Positions 7,041 through 14,604 of a stretch of 19,003 bases of DNA are shown here, piece after piece. The notes beneath the pieces are model-generated. The model searched no databases and was not told the origin of the DNA. It was given only the letters and a program-made list of their open reading frames with translations. Position 1 is the stretch's first letter. Each line of letters begins with the position of its first letter. The DNA comes from an uncultured Muribaculaceae bacterium. Its GTDB lineage: Bacteria > Bacteroidota > Bacteroidia > Bacteroidales > Muribaculaceae. The DNA lies in the NCBI GenBank assembly GCA_905207535.1, contig CAJLLX010000024.1, positions 1 through 19,003 of the forward strand, given 5' to 3'. Both the position numbers and the translations under genes were made by a program.

Positions 7041-8765
7041 TTAGTAACCGGGGTTCTGTGTGACAACACCGTTGGAGATATCGATCTCGGTCTGCGGGAT
7101 GGGGAAGATCTCGTTGATACCCTCGCGGAAGAGCTCGCCGCGGTGGTTGAGCACGTCGGCAGCGTAGGAGTGGATGAACTTGGCGGCGCGTCCCGAGCGG
7201 GCGAGATCGAAGAAGCGATCCCACTCATAGGCGAGCTCCATGCGGCGCTCCAGCCAGATCTGGTCGCGGAGCCAGCCGTAACCGCCGGCAGCCACCTCGA
7301 AGTTGCGGTTGTCGATCGAGCCAACCTGACGCTTGCAGGTGTTGAGCTGCTCGAGAGCCTCCTGCATGCGGCCGCACTCGTTGAGAGCCTCGGCATAGGT
7401 GAGGACGGACTCTACGTAGCGGAGCATGCGGCGGTTCTTGCCGGAGTCGTCGGAGTTGGTCGGACGGTCCATGATGGGCGTCCACCACTTCAGGGGCGAG
7501 AGGTTGCCGGGACCGTTGGCCACGCTCTGCTTGTCGGGGGTGGTCTCGTTGTGACCTACGATGTATGTGCTGCGGATGTCGCCCCCGCTGAAGGTGTTGG
7601 AGCGGATACGTGTGGTGGTCTTGAGTGCGGGATTCCAGTCGGCTCCGAAGAGTTTCCAATAGATGGAGCAGCCCTCGTTGGTATCGCCGGTGGAGCCGTC
7701 GCCGCTCTCCTTGAACACTACCTCCCATACCGATCCGGCGCAGAACTCACCTGCCTCGTAGAACTGCTCGTAGTATGTGATAGGGTTGTTGTAAGCATCG
7801 AGATACTCCAGACGGTAGGAGTTGCCCATCTCGGGAGCGAGGGTCTGCAGAGTCTCGGGAGCCTCACCATCGGCGAGAGCCGATACGGGTTTGAACCAGA
7901 GCGACTCGCGGAGGTCCTCCCAGCTGGTGTCGGGATAGCGCTCGTCGAAGCGGAGGATGTCGCCGAAAGTCTTGGCCTGCTTGCCGATGAAGTAGTCGCC
8001 GATCTCGGCGCACTGTGTCCACTTGTCGGAGCCGTCGCCCGGCTTGGCCTGATACATGAGCACCTTCATGAGGAGCGCTGCGCAGGCACCTGCGCCCACC
8101 TTGCCGGCATTCTCATGAGTGAAGCGTGCAGGGAGCATGATGAGGGCCTCGCGTAGGTCTTTCTCGATGTAAGCGTAGCAGTCTTCGAGCGAAGAGCGCG
8201 GGATGACGAGATTTTCCACTGTCTCTACCTCGGGACGGATGGGCACACCGCCGAAGGTGCGCACCAGGTTGAAGTAGAAGTAAGCGCGGAGGAACTTGGC
8301 CTGACCCAGGATGTAGCGCACATTCTGGAAGTCGTTGGTGGTGTTACCGATCACACGCACGCGGTCTACGTTGGCGATCACCTGATTTACACGGTGCACG
8401 GCCTTGTAGTAGATCTCCCAGCGGTTTTTGATATAGGTGTTGGAGGTGTTGAAGGTCCAGTTGACAAGCTGTCCCATCTGCGAAGTGAGCCCCTCGTCGT
8501 TGCCGATGCAGTCGTCGGCGAGAGCCTCGCCGAATCGCCAGTCGGTATCGGTCATGGCATCGCTCTGGAGGATATCGTAAGTGGCGTTGAGAGCCGTCTG
8601 GAGCTTGTAGGTGGTATCGTAGTAGTCCTTGTCGATGGAGTTGCCCTGCACCGGCTCGTCGAGGAAATCGTCGCAGCCGGCAAGTGTCAGAGCGCCGGCG
8701 CCTAAAGCTACCGAAGCCATCAGGCTCAAAGCCTTGCGGATTGCTTTCTTATTTATGAAGTTCAT
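7041..8765 (-). CDS. susD: SusD/RagB family nutrient-binding outer-membrane lipoprotein
   Basis: 574 residues, a normal SusD length. The signal peptide ends LTLAGC with lipid Cys31 and a DDFLDE surface-export signal, followed by the typical early SusD region (DYYDTTYKLQTALNATYDIL). KFLRAYFYFNLVRTFGGVPI (~174-193) is the family signature in the TPR-like half, and LTYAEALNECG with WLERRMELAYEWDRFFDLAR is the characteristic SusD C-terminal region. It caps the SusC barrel and binds glycan at the surface. It is 35 bp downstream of susC in the same operon. The sugar specificity cannot be read from sequence. Confidence 0.96.
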   Translation of the reverse strand: MNFINKKAIRKALSLMASVALGAGALTLAGCDDFLDEPVQGNSIDKDYYDTTYKLQTALNATYDILQSDAMTDTDWRFGEALADDCIGNDEGLTSQMGQLVNWTFNTSNTYIKNRWEIYYKAVHRVNQVIANVDRVRVIGNTTNDFQNVRYILGQAKFLRAYFYFNLVRTFGGVPIRPEVETVENLVIPRSSLEDCYAYIEKDLREALIMLPARFTHENAGKVGAGACAALLMKVLMYQAKPGDGSDKWTQCAEIGDYFIGKQAKTFGDILRFDERYPDTSWEDLRESLWFKPVSALADGEAPETLQTLAPEMGNSYRLEYLDAYNNPITYYEQFYEAGEFCAGSVWEVVFKESGDGSTGDTNEGCSIYWKLFGADWNPALKTTTRIRSNTFSGGDIRSTYIVGHNETTPDKQSVANGPGNLSPLKWWTPIMDRPTNSDDSGKNRRMLRYVESVLTYAEALNECGRMQEALEQLNTCKRQVGSIDNRNFEVAAGGYGWLRDQIWLERRMELAYEWDRFFDLARSGRAAKFIHSYAADVLNHRGELFREGINEIFPIPQTEIDISNGVVTQNPGY

Positions 8766-8800
8766 GATTGTGAAATCTAAAAATTAAGTGCCTGAATGGA

Positions 8801-11800
8801 TTAGATGCCGAACTTGATGCCGAAAGTGAACGAGCGTGCCTGGGGATAGTTACCATGGTCGACGCCCATAGCGGTGTTGGTGCTCTCGGTACCTTCGAGA
8901 CGGCCGACCTCGGGGTCAAATCCGTCGTACTTGGTCCATGTGCAGAGGTTGTAGGCAGTGGCGGAGAGAGTGAGGCTGCTCAGACCGATACGCTTGATAA
9001 GCTCGGGCTTGAAGGTGTAGCTAAGACGCAGCTCCTTGAGTCGGCAGTAGCTGCCGTCCTTGACGAAGAAGTCGGAGGAGCGGTAGTTGCGGTTGGTGTC
9101 GCCTGTGCTTGCGCGGGGGATGGTGGCGCCGGGGTTGGGAGTAGCCCAGGGGCGCTGTGCGTCCTCGGCAGCAGACCAGAACATCTTGTCGTAACCCTCG
9201 ATACAGTTGCCGGCAGCGGCATTGTAGAGGTAGTAGTCCATGACGTTGAACAGCTTGTTGCCGGTCTGGCCCTGGAAGAAGGCGGAGAGCTCGAAGCCGT
9301 CGTAGCGCACGCTCACGGGCACACCGAATACGAAGTCGGGCAGCGGCGAGCCGAGGTAGGTGCGGTCTTCAGCTGTGATCTGACCGTCGCCGTTGAGATC
9401 CTTGAAGCGGAAGTCGCCGGGCTTGGCGCTCTGCTCGTTGAGGTTCTTGTTGGGCTCGTACTGTGCGGAAGCCTTCACCTCGTCGGTGGTCTTGAAGATG
9501 CCGTCGGTCACGTAGCCGAAGAAGGAGCCGATGGGGCGGCCTACAGCGGTCTTGGTGACGTAGTCCACGATGGAGCCTTCGCCGATGTAAGCGCCGTAGA
9601 TAGGCTCGTTGCCTGTGCCGAGCGATGTCACCTCATTCTTGATCCAGGAGAGGTTCATGCCGATATCGAAGGAGAATTTGCCGAACTGGCGGCGGTAGGT
9701 GAGGCTACCCTCCAAACCGTAGTTCTTTACAGCGCCGGCGTTGGTCATCGGGTTGGAGTTGAGACCTGCGGAGCCCACAGTGGGCACGGCGATAAGCATG
9801 TCGGTGGTGCGCTTGTCGAAGTATTCGATGCCGAAGAGGAGGGTATTGTTGAGGAAAGCCATGTCAAGACCCACGTTGTAAGTCTCGGTCTTCTCCCACT
9901 TGATGTTGTCGTTGCCGATGGTGAGGGCCGAAGCACCCGGACGGAGCACATGGTTGCCGGCTCCGAAGGGATAGTTGAGCTGAGTGGTGAGGTAGGTGTA
10001 GCGTGCGAGCTCGTCGATACGGTTGTTACCCAACTTACCCCAGCCTACACGCAGCTTACCGAGGCTCATCCATGTCTGGTCGCGGAGGAAAGGCTCAGAG
10101 GAGAATTTCCAGCCGAGAGATACCGAGGGGAAGTAGCCCCAGCGGTTGTCCTTGTTGAACTTGGAGGAGCCGTCGATACGGATATTGGCCTGGAGGAGGT
10201 AGCGGTCGAGGACATTGTAGTTGATACGCCCGATGAAGCCGACAGCGGTCCATTTGCGGTCGAGACCATAGGTCTTGTCGCCGGTGTAGCCGCTGGAGAG
10301 GTACCACTGCGAGGGATCGTTGGAGGGAGTACCGCGCTTGGTGCTCTCCTGGAAGGAGCTCTTGTAACCCTCGGCGGTCTGACCTACGAGAGCGGTGATG
10401 CTGTTGATCTTGTCCTTGTCAGCCCAGTTGAAGGTAAGAAGGTTGTTGATCTCCCACTTGTGGGTGTCGAACTTATACTGATATATAGTGGAGAGGTCGC
10501 CTATGGCGAAGTCCTCTTCGAGCTTGCCCACCTCGGAGAACTCTTTGGTGGTCTCGGGCTGCAGATAATAGGAAGCCTTGAACTGATAGTTGAAGAACTT
10601 GAGGAAGTTGGCCGACAGAGTGATGTTGGCATCGAAGCGGTCGGACTTCACGTCGCGGTGGTAGCGCTCCACACGTGCGATGGGGTGGTTGGAGTCGAAG
10701 TAGTTGCGGTCGTTGTAGACACGTGTCATGGGGTTGACATTGAGGGCGTCCTTGAGCACGGAGCCGGAGCCGCCGGGCACCAGGTCGCGGTCCTCGTTGG
10801 CGTAGCTCATGTTGACGATCACGTCGAGCCAGGAGGAGAGCTTCTGGGTGAGGTTCATACGGGCGTTGAAGCGCTTGTAGTCGGAGCCCTTGATGATACC
10901 TTTCTCATCGAAGTAGCTTGCCGATACCATAAACTGGGTCTTGTCGCTGCCGCCGCTTACCGAAGCCGCATACTGCTGCTTGACACCGGTGCGGGAGATG
11001 GCGTCGTACCAGTTTTCGCAACCGGTCTTATGACGGAAGGCCTGGTTGTCGGCCTTGGTCTGGTCCCAGGCGAGGGTGCCGTCGGGCTGCTTGGTCATAT
11101 TGAGCTGACCGTCGGCCGAGTAGATGTTGTTGCCGGTCATGTAGTCTTGCAGGAGGGCATATTCGTCCATGCCCATCATCTTGATTTTCTTCCAGGGGTT
11201 GGAGAAGCCGGCGTAGCCGTCGAAAGTGACTGTCACTTTGCCCTTCTCACCGCCCTTGGTGGTGATGGATACTACACCGTTGGCGGCACGTGCACCGTAG
11301 ACGGCCGAAGAGGCGGCATCCTTGAAGATCTCGATGTTGGCGATGTCGTTGGGGTTGATGTGGTCGATGTTATCAACGATAAAGCCGTCGACTACATAGA
11401 GGGGGTCGGCGTCGTTGATGGTACCTGTACCACGGATCTTTATGGTTGTAGCTCCACCGGGGGCGCCGCTGTTCTGGATGATGTTGACACCCGAAGCCTT
11501 ACCCTGCAGGGCCTGCAGAGCCGAGGATACGGGGACGTCGTTCACATCCTTACCGCTGACGGATGAGATAGAGCCGGTGATATCGCTCTTGCGCTGTACA
11601 CCGTAACCGATAACCACTACCTCGTCGAGCAAGGCGGTGGTCTGCTTGAGTTCTACATCAATTTTGGTGCGGCCGCCTACCTTGATCTCCTGGGGCTCGT
11701 AGCCGAGGGCGGAGATGGTGAGAGTGGCGTTGGAAGGCACGGAAATGGTGAAGTTGCCATCGATGTCGGTGGCAACACCGTTGGATTTGGAGCCCTTCTG

Positions 11801-11944
11801 CATGATGGTGGCTCCGATGACCGGCTCGTTCTCAGCCGGATCCATTACGGTACCGGACACAGAGATATTCTGTGCGGCGAGGGTTAGATTGACGGTTGCC
11901 AATAGAAACAATATCAGCAGCCTCTGAATTTTTGTCTTGAACAT
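8801..11944 (-). CDS. susC: SusC/RagA family TonB-dependent outer-membrane oligosaccharide transporter
   Basis: 1047 residues, the normal SusC size. Signal peptide ~1-24. A carboxypeptidase-regulatory-like beta-sandwich spans ~27-100 (ISVSGTVMDPAENEPVIGATI). The TonB-box region is DEVVVIGYG (~107-115). The plug domain spans ~115-235 and carries the SusC hallmarks LQGKASGVNI, IRGTGTINDADPLYVVDG and FKDAASSAVYGARAANGVV. The remainder is the 22-strand barrel, ending TFGIKFGI. It imports oligosaccharides with SusD, powered by TonB-ExbBD. There is no N-terminal signalling extension, so it is unlikely to be controlled by a dedicated sigma/anti-sigma pair; a hybrid two-component or other regulator outside the window is more likely (inference). 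Confidence 0.97.
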   Translation of the reverse strand: MFKTKIQRLLILFLLATVNLTLAAQNISVSGTVMDPAENEPVIGATIMQKGSKSNGVATDIDGNFTISVPSNATLTISALGYEPQEIKVGGRTKIDVELKQTTALLDEVVVIGYGVQRKSDITGSISSVSGKDVNDVPVSSALQALQGKASGVNIIQNSGAPGGATTIKIRGTGTINDADPLYVVDGFIVDNIDHINPNDIANIEIFKDAASSAVYGARAANGVVSITTKGGEKGKVTVTFDGYAGFSNPWKKIKMMGMDEYALLQDYMTGNNIYSADGQLNMTKQPDGTLAWDQTKADNQAFRHKTGCENWYDAISRTGVKQQYAASVSGGSDKTQFMVSASYFDEKGIIKGSDYKRFNARMNLTQKLSSWLDVIVNMSYANEDRDLVPGGSGSVLKDALNVNPMTRVYNDRNYFDSNHPIARVERYHRDVKSDRFDANITLSANFLKFFNYQFKASYYLQPETTKEFSEVGKLEEDFAIGDLSTIYQYKFDTHKWEINNLLTFNWADKDKINSITALVGQTAEGYKSSFQESTKRGTPSNDPSQWYLSSGYTGDKTYGLDRKWTAVGFIGRINYNVLDRYLLQANIRIDGSSKFNKDNRWGYFPSVSLGWKFSSEPFLRDQTWMSLGKLRVGWGKLGNNRIDELARYTYLTTQLNYPFGAGNHVLRPGASALTIGNDNIKWEKTETYNVGLDMAFLNNTLLFGIEYFDKRTTDMLIAVPTVGSAGLNSNPMTNAGAVKNYGLEGSLTYRRQFGKFSFDIGMNLSWIKNEVTSLGTGNEPIYGAYIGEGSIVDYVTKTAVGRPIGSFFGYVTDGIFKTTDEVKASAQYEPNKNLNEQSAKPGDFRFKDLNGDGQITAEDRTYLGSPLPDFVFGVPVSVRYDGFELSAFFQGQTGNKLFNVMDYYLYNAAAGNCIEGYDKMFWSAAEDAQRPWATPNPGATIPRASTGDTNRNYRSSDFFVKDGSYCRLKELRLSYTFKPELIKRIGLSSLTLSATAYNLCTWTKYDGFDPEVGRLEGTESTNTAMGVDHGNYPQARSFTFGIKFGI

Positions 11945-12220
11945 ACTTGCACTGCTAAAGCAATTTATAAAAGAGGTTGCCCCGCGGGAGGGAAACTGTT
12001 AATTGCGTTGGTAGGTAAAAAAGGTAAGGAGGGAGATGCGGAAAGATTTAAGGGGTGGAAGCCGCCGCTTGCGGCAACCGATATAGGGCAAATGCCATGA
12101 TACGAAGAGAAAGAGACGGGAGGGGGAGGAGAGGCGGCAGGGCCATGCGCGGGCTGCTTCGGGGGGGCGACTGTGCGCCCTCAGCGCTGCGCCTTTGCGG
12201 CCGGAAAGATAGAAAGGTGG
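11945..12220 (-). promoter_or_regulatory. Region upstream of susC; no confident promoter match
   Basis: This stretch separates the terminator of the ELWxxDGT gene from susC and must hold the susC promoter if that gene is transcribed separately. I found no TAnnTTTG box on the minus strand; TATAAATTGC near 11961-11970 is only a rough resemblance. From about 12099 to 12137 the plus strand is almost pure purine, so the susC-coding strand has a C/T-rich tract. No credible gene is seen. Confidence 0.3.
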
Positions 12221-12263
12221 AAAAGCCGGGTGTGCCCGCAAGGGGGCGGGCACACCCGCTTTT
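12221..12263 (-). terminator. Strong hairpin terminator downstream of the ELWxxDGT-repeat gene
   Basis: Arms at 12221-12238 and 12247-12263 pair over 17 bp with a single bulged C. The core CGGGTGTGCCCG / CGGGCACACCCG is perfect and the loop is 8 nt. The stem is flanked by AAAA and TTTT, so it could terminate in both directions. In the minus direction the arm ends in TTTT, about 47 bp past the stop codon. It separates the ELWxxDGT transcript from susC. Confidence 0.85.
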
Positions 12264-12309
12264 CAGTATAGGTTGGTGACACCGGCGTCAGACAGCCGGA
12301 TGTCAGGGA

Positions 12310-14085
12310 TTATTTCAGGATAACCTTCGAAGCCTTGTTGCCCTCGCGACGGATGTAGAGGCCGGGGGTGTTGGCGTTGACGCGCATGCCCTGGAGGTTG
12401 AAGTACTCTACGGGACCGTCGTTGCTGAAGTCGGAAACAACCTCATCGATACCTGCGTCGTCGCCGAAGTCGAGGAGCATGGTGTCACGGTTGCTCGGTT
12501 TCTTGTCGGGGTTGTCGTACTCGTAGCAGTAGATGTTGTGGTCAGCGTCGGAGATGAAGATCAGCTTGCCGTCGAGGTTGCGGAGCATGTGGACACCGTC
12601 GTTGGTAGGATCGATATTGGTAACTTCCACGGGGGTAGCGTCGAGGCCGTCAACGCGAACCAGACGACCGGCGTGACCGTCGCGGGCGTTGGAGGAGTTC
12701 CAGTAGTAGAGAGTACCGTTGCAGACGGTGAGCTCGCGGGTCCAGGTAGCGCCGGTGCCGGGAGCGAAGTCATACTGCAGCCATACCTTCTCGCCGTCGC
12801 AGATGTTAAGCTCGCCACCGAGCTGAGGGTTCTCCGGATCGTCGATGTCGGGGTTTATACCGCGGTTGCAGCAGAATACATATTTGCCGTCGAACTCCAC
12901 GCCGTCGTCAGGCCAGGTGTTGCCGTTGTTGACGTTGATGTTGGTGGAGATGTCGAATATCTTGTAGTTGCCCTTCTCGCAGTTGGTCATACCGAGCTCA
13001 GAGCCGGTGGAGGGGGTGGAAGAGCGGAAGAATACATGGCCGAATGCGGGATAACCGGTCTTGGTCACGCCACCGCCGCTGCCCATGGGCACACCTGCGT
13101 CGTCGGTGTTGTCGGGATTGAAGGTGTCGTTGGTGTTGAAGATCTCATAAGCTTCTTCGGTCTCGAGGTCGTAAGCCCAAGGCTCGTTGCCCGAAGCCCA
13201 GGACCAGGCCTTGAAGAAGAGCTTCTTGTTGTAGAAGTTGAGGAAGTGAGCGATAGCAGCACCACGGGTAGAGCCTTCAAGACCGGCGGGGTCTTTCTCG
13301 GTGTTGATATCTTTGATCATCTTGGTGCCCTCGGGAGTGCCGTCGGTAACCCATACTTCGTCACCGTAGGTCACCTCGTCGTCATTGACGTTAGCAACGT
13401 CGGCGATGAAGAATACCTTGCGGCCTACGCGGACAACGTCGCCTGTGCGGTTGTCGATAGGCTCGCGGCCGGGGAACATGCTGTTGACCTCCTTAACGAG
13501 AGTGGTGCCTTCGGCTGTGCCGTCGGATACATAGAGCCACCACTGGCCGTTGGTGCCCACTGTGGCGGCGTTATCGTCTTTTGCGAAGAATACGAACTGA
13601 TTCTCGTTGAGCTGGCAGAGGCCGCGGGGTTCGCTGTCGCCCCATTCGTTGACGTTAGCCACCATGTAGGTGCCGTCGGCTGTACCGTCGGAGATCCAGA
13701 TTTCCTGGCCATCCTGGGAGTCGCCTGTGGCGGAGAAGATCACTTTGTCGTTGAAACGGGTGAGCCAGAGGATGTTGGAGGTAGAGATGCCTTCGTAGAT
13801 ATCCTTGACCATGTAAGTGCCTTCGGGAGTGCCGTCGGTAGCCCAGAGCTCTTCGCCGTGTACGCCGTCGTCAGCGCAGAAGTAAGCGAGGTAGCCCTTC
13901 TCTTCGGAGCCTGCCACGCAGATGTTTTTCTCGGCATAGTCACGCTCGTTGAAGGTAGCTTTGGCAGTAACGCCTTCGCGGAGGAGTGCGGTGAGCGTAC
14001 CGGCATCACCGGCAACACCCTGTGCGGATGCAGCGCCTGCTGCACATGCGAAAGCCGCAGAGAGGAGTAAAAGATTCTTTTTCAT
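12310..14085 (-). CDS. Secreted ELWxxDGT-repeat protein with C-terminal sorting-type tail
   Basis: 591 residues. Signal peptide ~1-22 (AFACAAGAASAQG). Four clear repeats, ELWATDGTPEGT (79-90), EIWISDGTADGT (128-139), WLYVSDGTAEGT (183-194) and EVWVTDGTPEGT (243-254), are spaced about 50-60 residues apart as expected for propeller blades. Later blades are degenerate (EPWAYDLET ~301). The end (558-591, VEYFNLQGMRV...GLYIRREGNKASKVILK) matches the tails of the sialidase-fold trio, so it probably uses the same export route. The molecular role of ELWxxDGT proteins is unknown; glycan or protein binding is possible. It lies just upstream of susC but behind its own terminator, and it has the best promoter in the window. 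It may be a PUL accessory gene or a conserved flank. Confidence 0.9.
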   Translation of the reverse strand: MKKNLLLLSAAFACAAGAASAQGVAGDAGTLTALLREGVTAKATFNERDYAEKNICVAGSEEKGYLAYFCADDGVHGEELWATDGTPEGTYMVKDIYEGISTSNILWLTRFNDKVIFSATGDSQDGQEIWISDGTADGTYMVANVNEWGDSEPRGLCQLNENQFVFFAKDDNAATVGTNGQWWLYVSDGTAEGTTLVKEVNSMFPGREPIDNRTGDVVRVGRKVFFIADVANVNDDEVTYGDEVWVTDGTPEGTKMIKDINTEKDPAGLEGSTRGAAIAHFLNFYNKKLFFKAWSWASGNEPWAYDLETEEAYEIFNTNDTFNPDNTDDAGVPMGSGGGVTKTGYPAFGHVFFRSSTPSTGSELGMTNCEKGNYKIFDISTNINVNNGNTWPDDGVEFDGKYVFCCNRGINPDIDDPENPQLGGELNICDGEKVWLQYDFAPGTGATWTRELTVCNGTLYYWNSSNARDGHAGRLVRVDGLDATPVEVTNIDPTNDGVHMLRNLDGKLIFISDADHNIYCYEYDNPDKKPSNRDTMLLDFGDDAGIDEVVSDFSNDGPVEYFNLQGMRVNANTPGLYIRREGNKASKVILK

Positions 14086-14228
14086 GTTTAATAGTTAAAG
14101 ATGAATTAATATAGATAGGTTAACACTATTATCATGGTAGGTGATCGGGAGGAGAGATGGTATCGGATTTCTTCGATTGGTAAATCTTGCGCGTATATTA
14201 TATATTCTGATTTATATCGTCTTTTTGT

Positions 14229-14270
14229 TGTTTGCAATTCGTGAGAAGTGCAAACAGCCCCATGGGGCTG
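14229..14270 (-). repeat. Two abutting inverted repeats in the leader of the ELWxxDGT gene
   Basis: The first is TGTTTGCA (14229-14236) with TGCAAACA (14249-14256), a perfect 8-bp stem with a 12-nt loop. The second is the perfect 16-bp palindrome CAGCCCCATGGGGCTG (14255-14270), sharing two bases with the first. Both lie about 75-115 nt into the roughly 260-nt leader predicted from the promoter at 14351-14381. No U-run follows, so they are not terminators. They may be operator sites or leader RNA structure. Confidence 0.5.
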
Positions 14271-14350
14271 CGCCGCGGCGGGAGAAAGGGAGCGCGACTG
14301 AGACGTCGATGGGCCGCGATTGAGAAAGCCTTGTTTCCGTTTTTCGACGG

Positions 14351-14381
14351 CAAATATACGATGTCGCGCGGATAGCGCAAA
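14351..14381 (-). promoter_or_regulatory. Bacteroidetes-type promoter for the ELWxxDGT-repeat gene
   Basis: On the minus strand TTTG (14381-14378) is followed after exactly 19 bases by TATATTTG (14358-14351). This matches the Bacteroidetes sigma-ABfr consensus TTTG-N19-21-TAnnTTTG in both boxes and in spacing. Transcription would start near 14344 and leave a leader of about 260 nt before the ATG at 14085. Confidence 0.8.
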
Positions 14382-14408
14382 GGGAATTTTGTGTTTTTTC
14401 ATAGAAAA

Positions 14409-14479
14409 TCTGTGCAAAAATGCCCAAAAACATATTTTCCCGGGCTGTATTGGACATGGTTACTCATTTTTGGCACAGA
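14409..14479. promoter_or_regulatory. Imperfect inverted repeat between divergent promoters, possible shared operator
   Basis: TCTGTGCAAAAAT (14409-14421) and ATTTTTGGCACAGA (14466-14479) are inverted copies differing by one inserted C. A further TGCCCAAAAA (14421-14430) follows the left arm as a direct half-repeat. The arms lie between the leftward promoter (14351-14381) and the rightward -7 box (14508-14515), in an AT-rich stretch, with centre spacing of 57 bp. This would suit a dimeric or looping regulator of both arms. No regulator gene is in the window to pair it with. Confidence 0.4.
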
Positions 14480-14507
14480 ATCACCTGCAAGAAGTGGAAA
14501 TCAGTGC

Positions 14508-14515
14508 TATCTTTG
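14508..14515 (+). promoter_or_regulatory. Candidate -7 box (TATCTTTG) for the GH43 operon
   Basis: A full match to TAnnTTTG on the plus strand. At the -33 position there is no TTTG (the sequence is CCTG); the nearest upstream TTTG, at 14469-14472, is too far. Weak -33 sequence is typical of activator-dependent promoters. The predicted start near 14521 leaves a leader of about 85 nt. Confidence 0.55.
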
Positions 14516-14531
14516 CAATAAATAAAATTAA

Positions 14532-14560
14532 GAAGCGTTAAACAGACGTTTTAACGCTTC
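14532..14560 (+). other. Perfect stem-loop at the 5' end of the GH43 transcript
   Basis: GAAGCGTTAAA (14532-14542) pairs with TTTAACGCTTC (14550-14560), an 11-bp stem with a 7-nt loop. It begins about 10 nt after the predicted transcription start and ends 44 nt before the GH43 ATG. It has no following U-run, so it is more likely a stabilising or regulatory 5' structure, or a repressor site, than a terminator. Confidence 0.55.
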
Positions 14561-14604
14561 ATTGAATTCTAAAAATCTTTAACCTCACACCAAATTTTTT
14601 GACC

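Noticed and set aside
8855..11566. A 903-codon open frame on the plus strand opposite susC
   Set aside because: The minus strand encodes a full, motif-rich SusC. The plus-strand translation is a low-complexity G/V/E/A/L product of the GC-rich codon pattern with no domain signature.
12055..12279. Plus-strand frame of 74 codons upstream of susC
   Set aside because: It runs through the purine tract and the terminator stem, and the product is Arg/Gly-rich low complexity.
12538..14070. Long plus-strand frame opposite the ELWxxDGT gene
   Set aside because: The minus strand has four regular ELWxxDGT repeats, a signal peptide and a tail. The plus-strand frame has none of these.
14106..14417. Short minus-strand frame (103 codons) in the divergent control region
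   Set aside because: It spans the consensus promoter and both leader inverted repeats, and its protein looks like random sequence.
14599..14604. TTG start two codons upstream of the GH43 ATG
   Set aside because: The ATG at 14605 gives a clean lipoprotein signal; the TTG adds only two residues and no initiation signal supports it.
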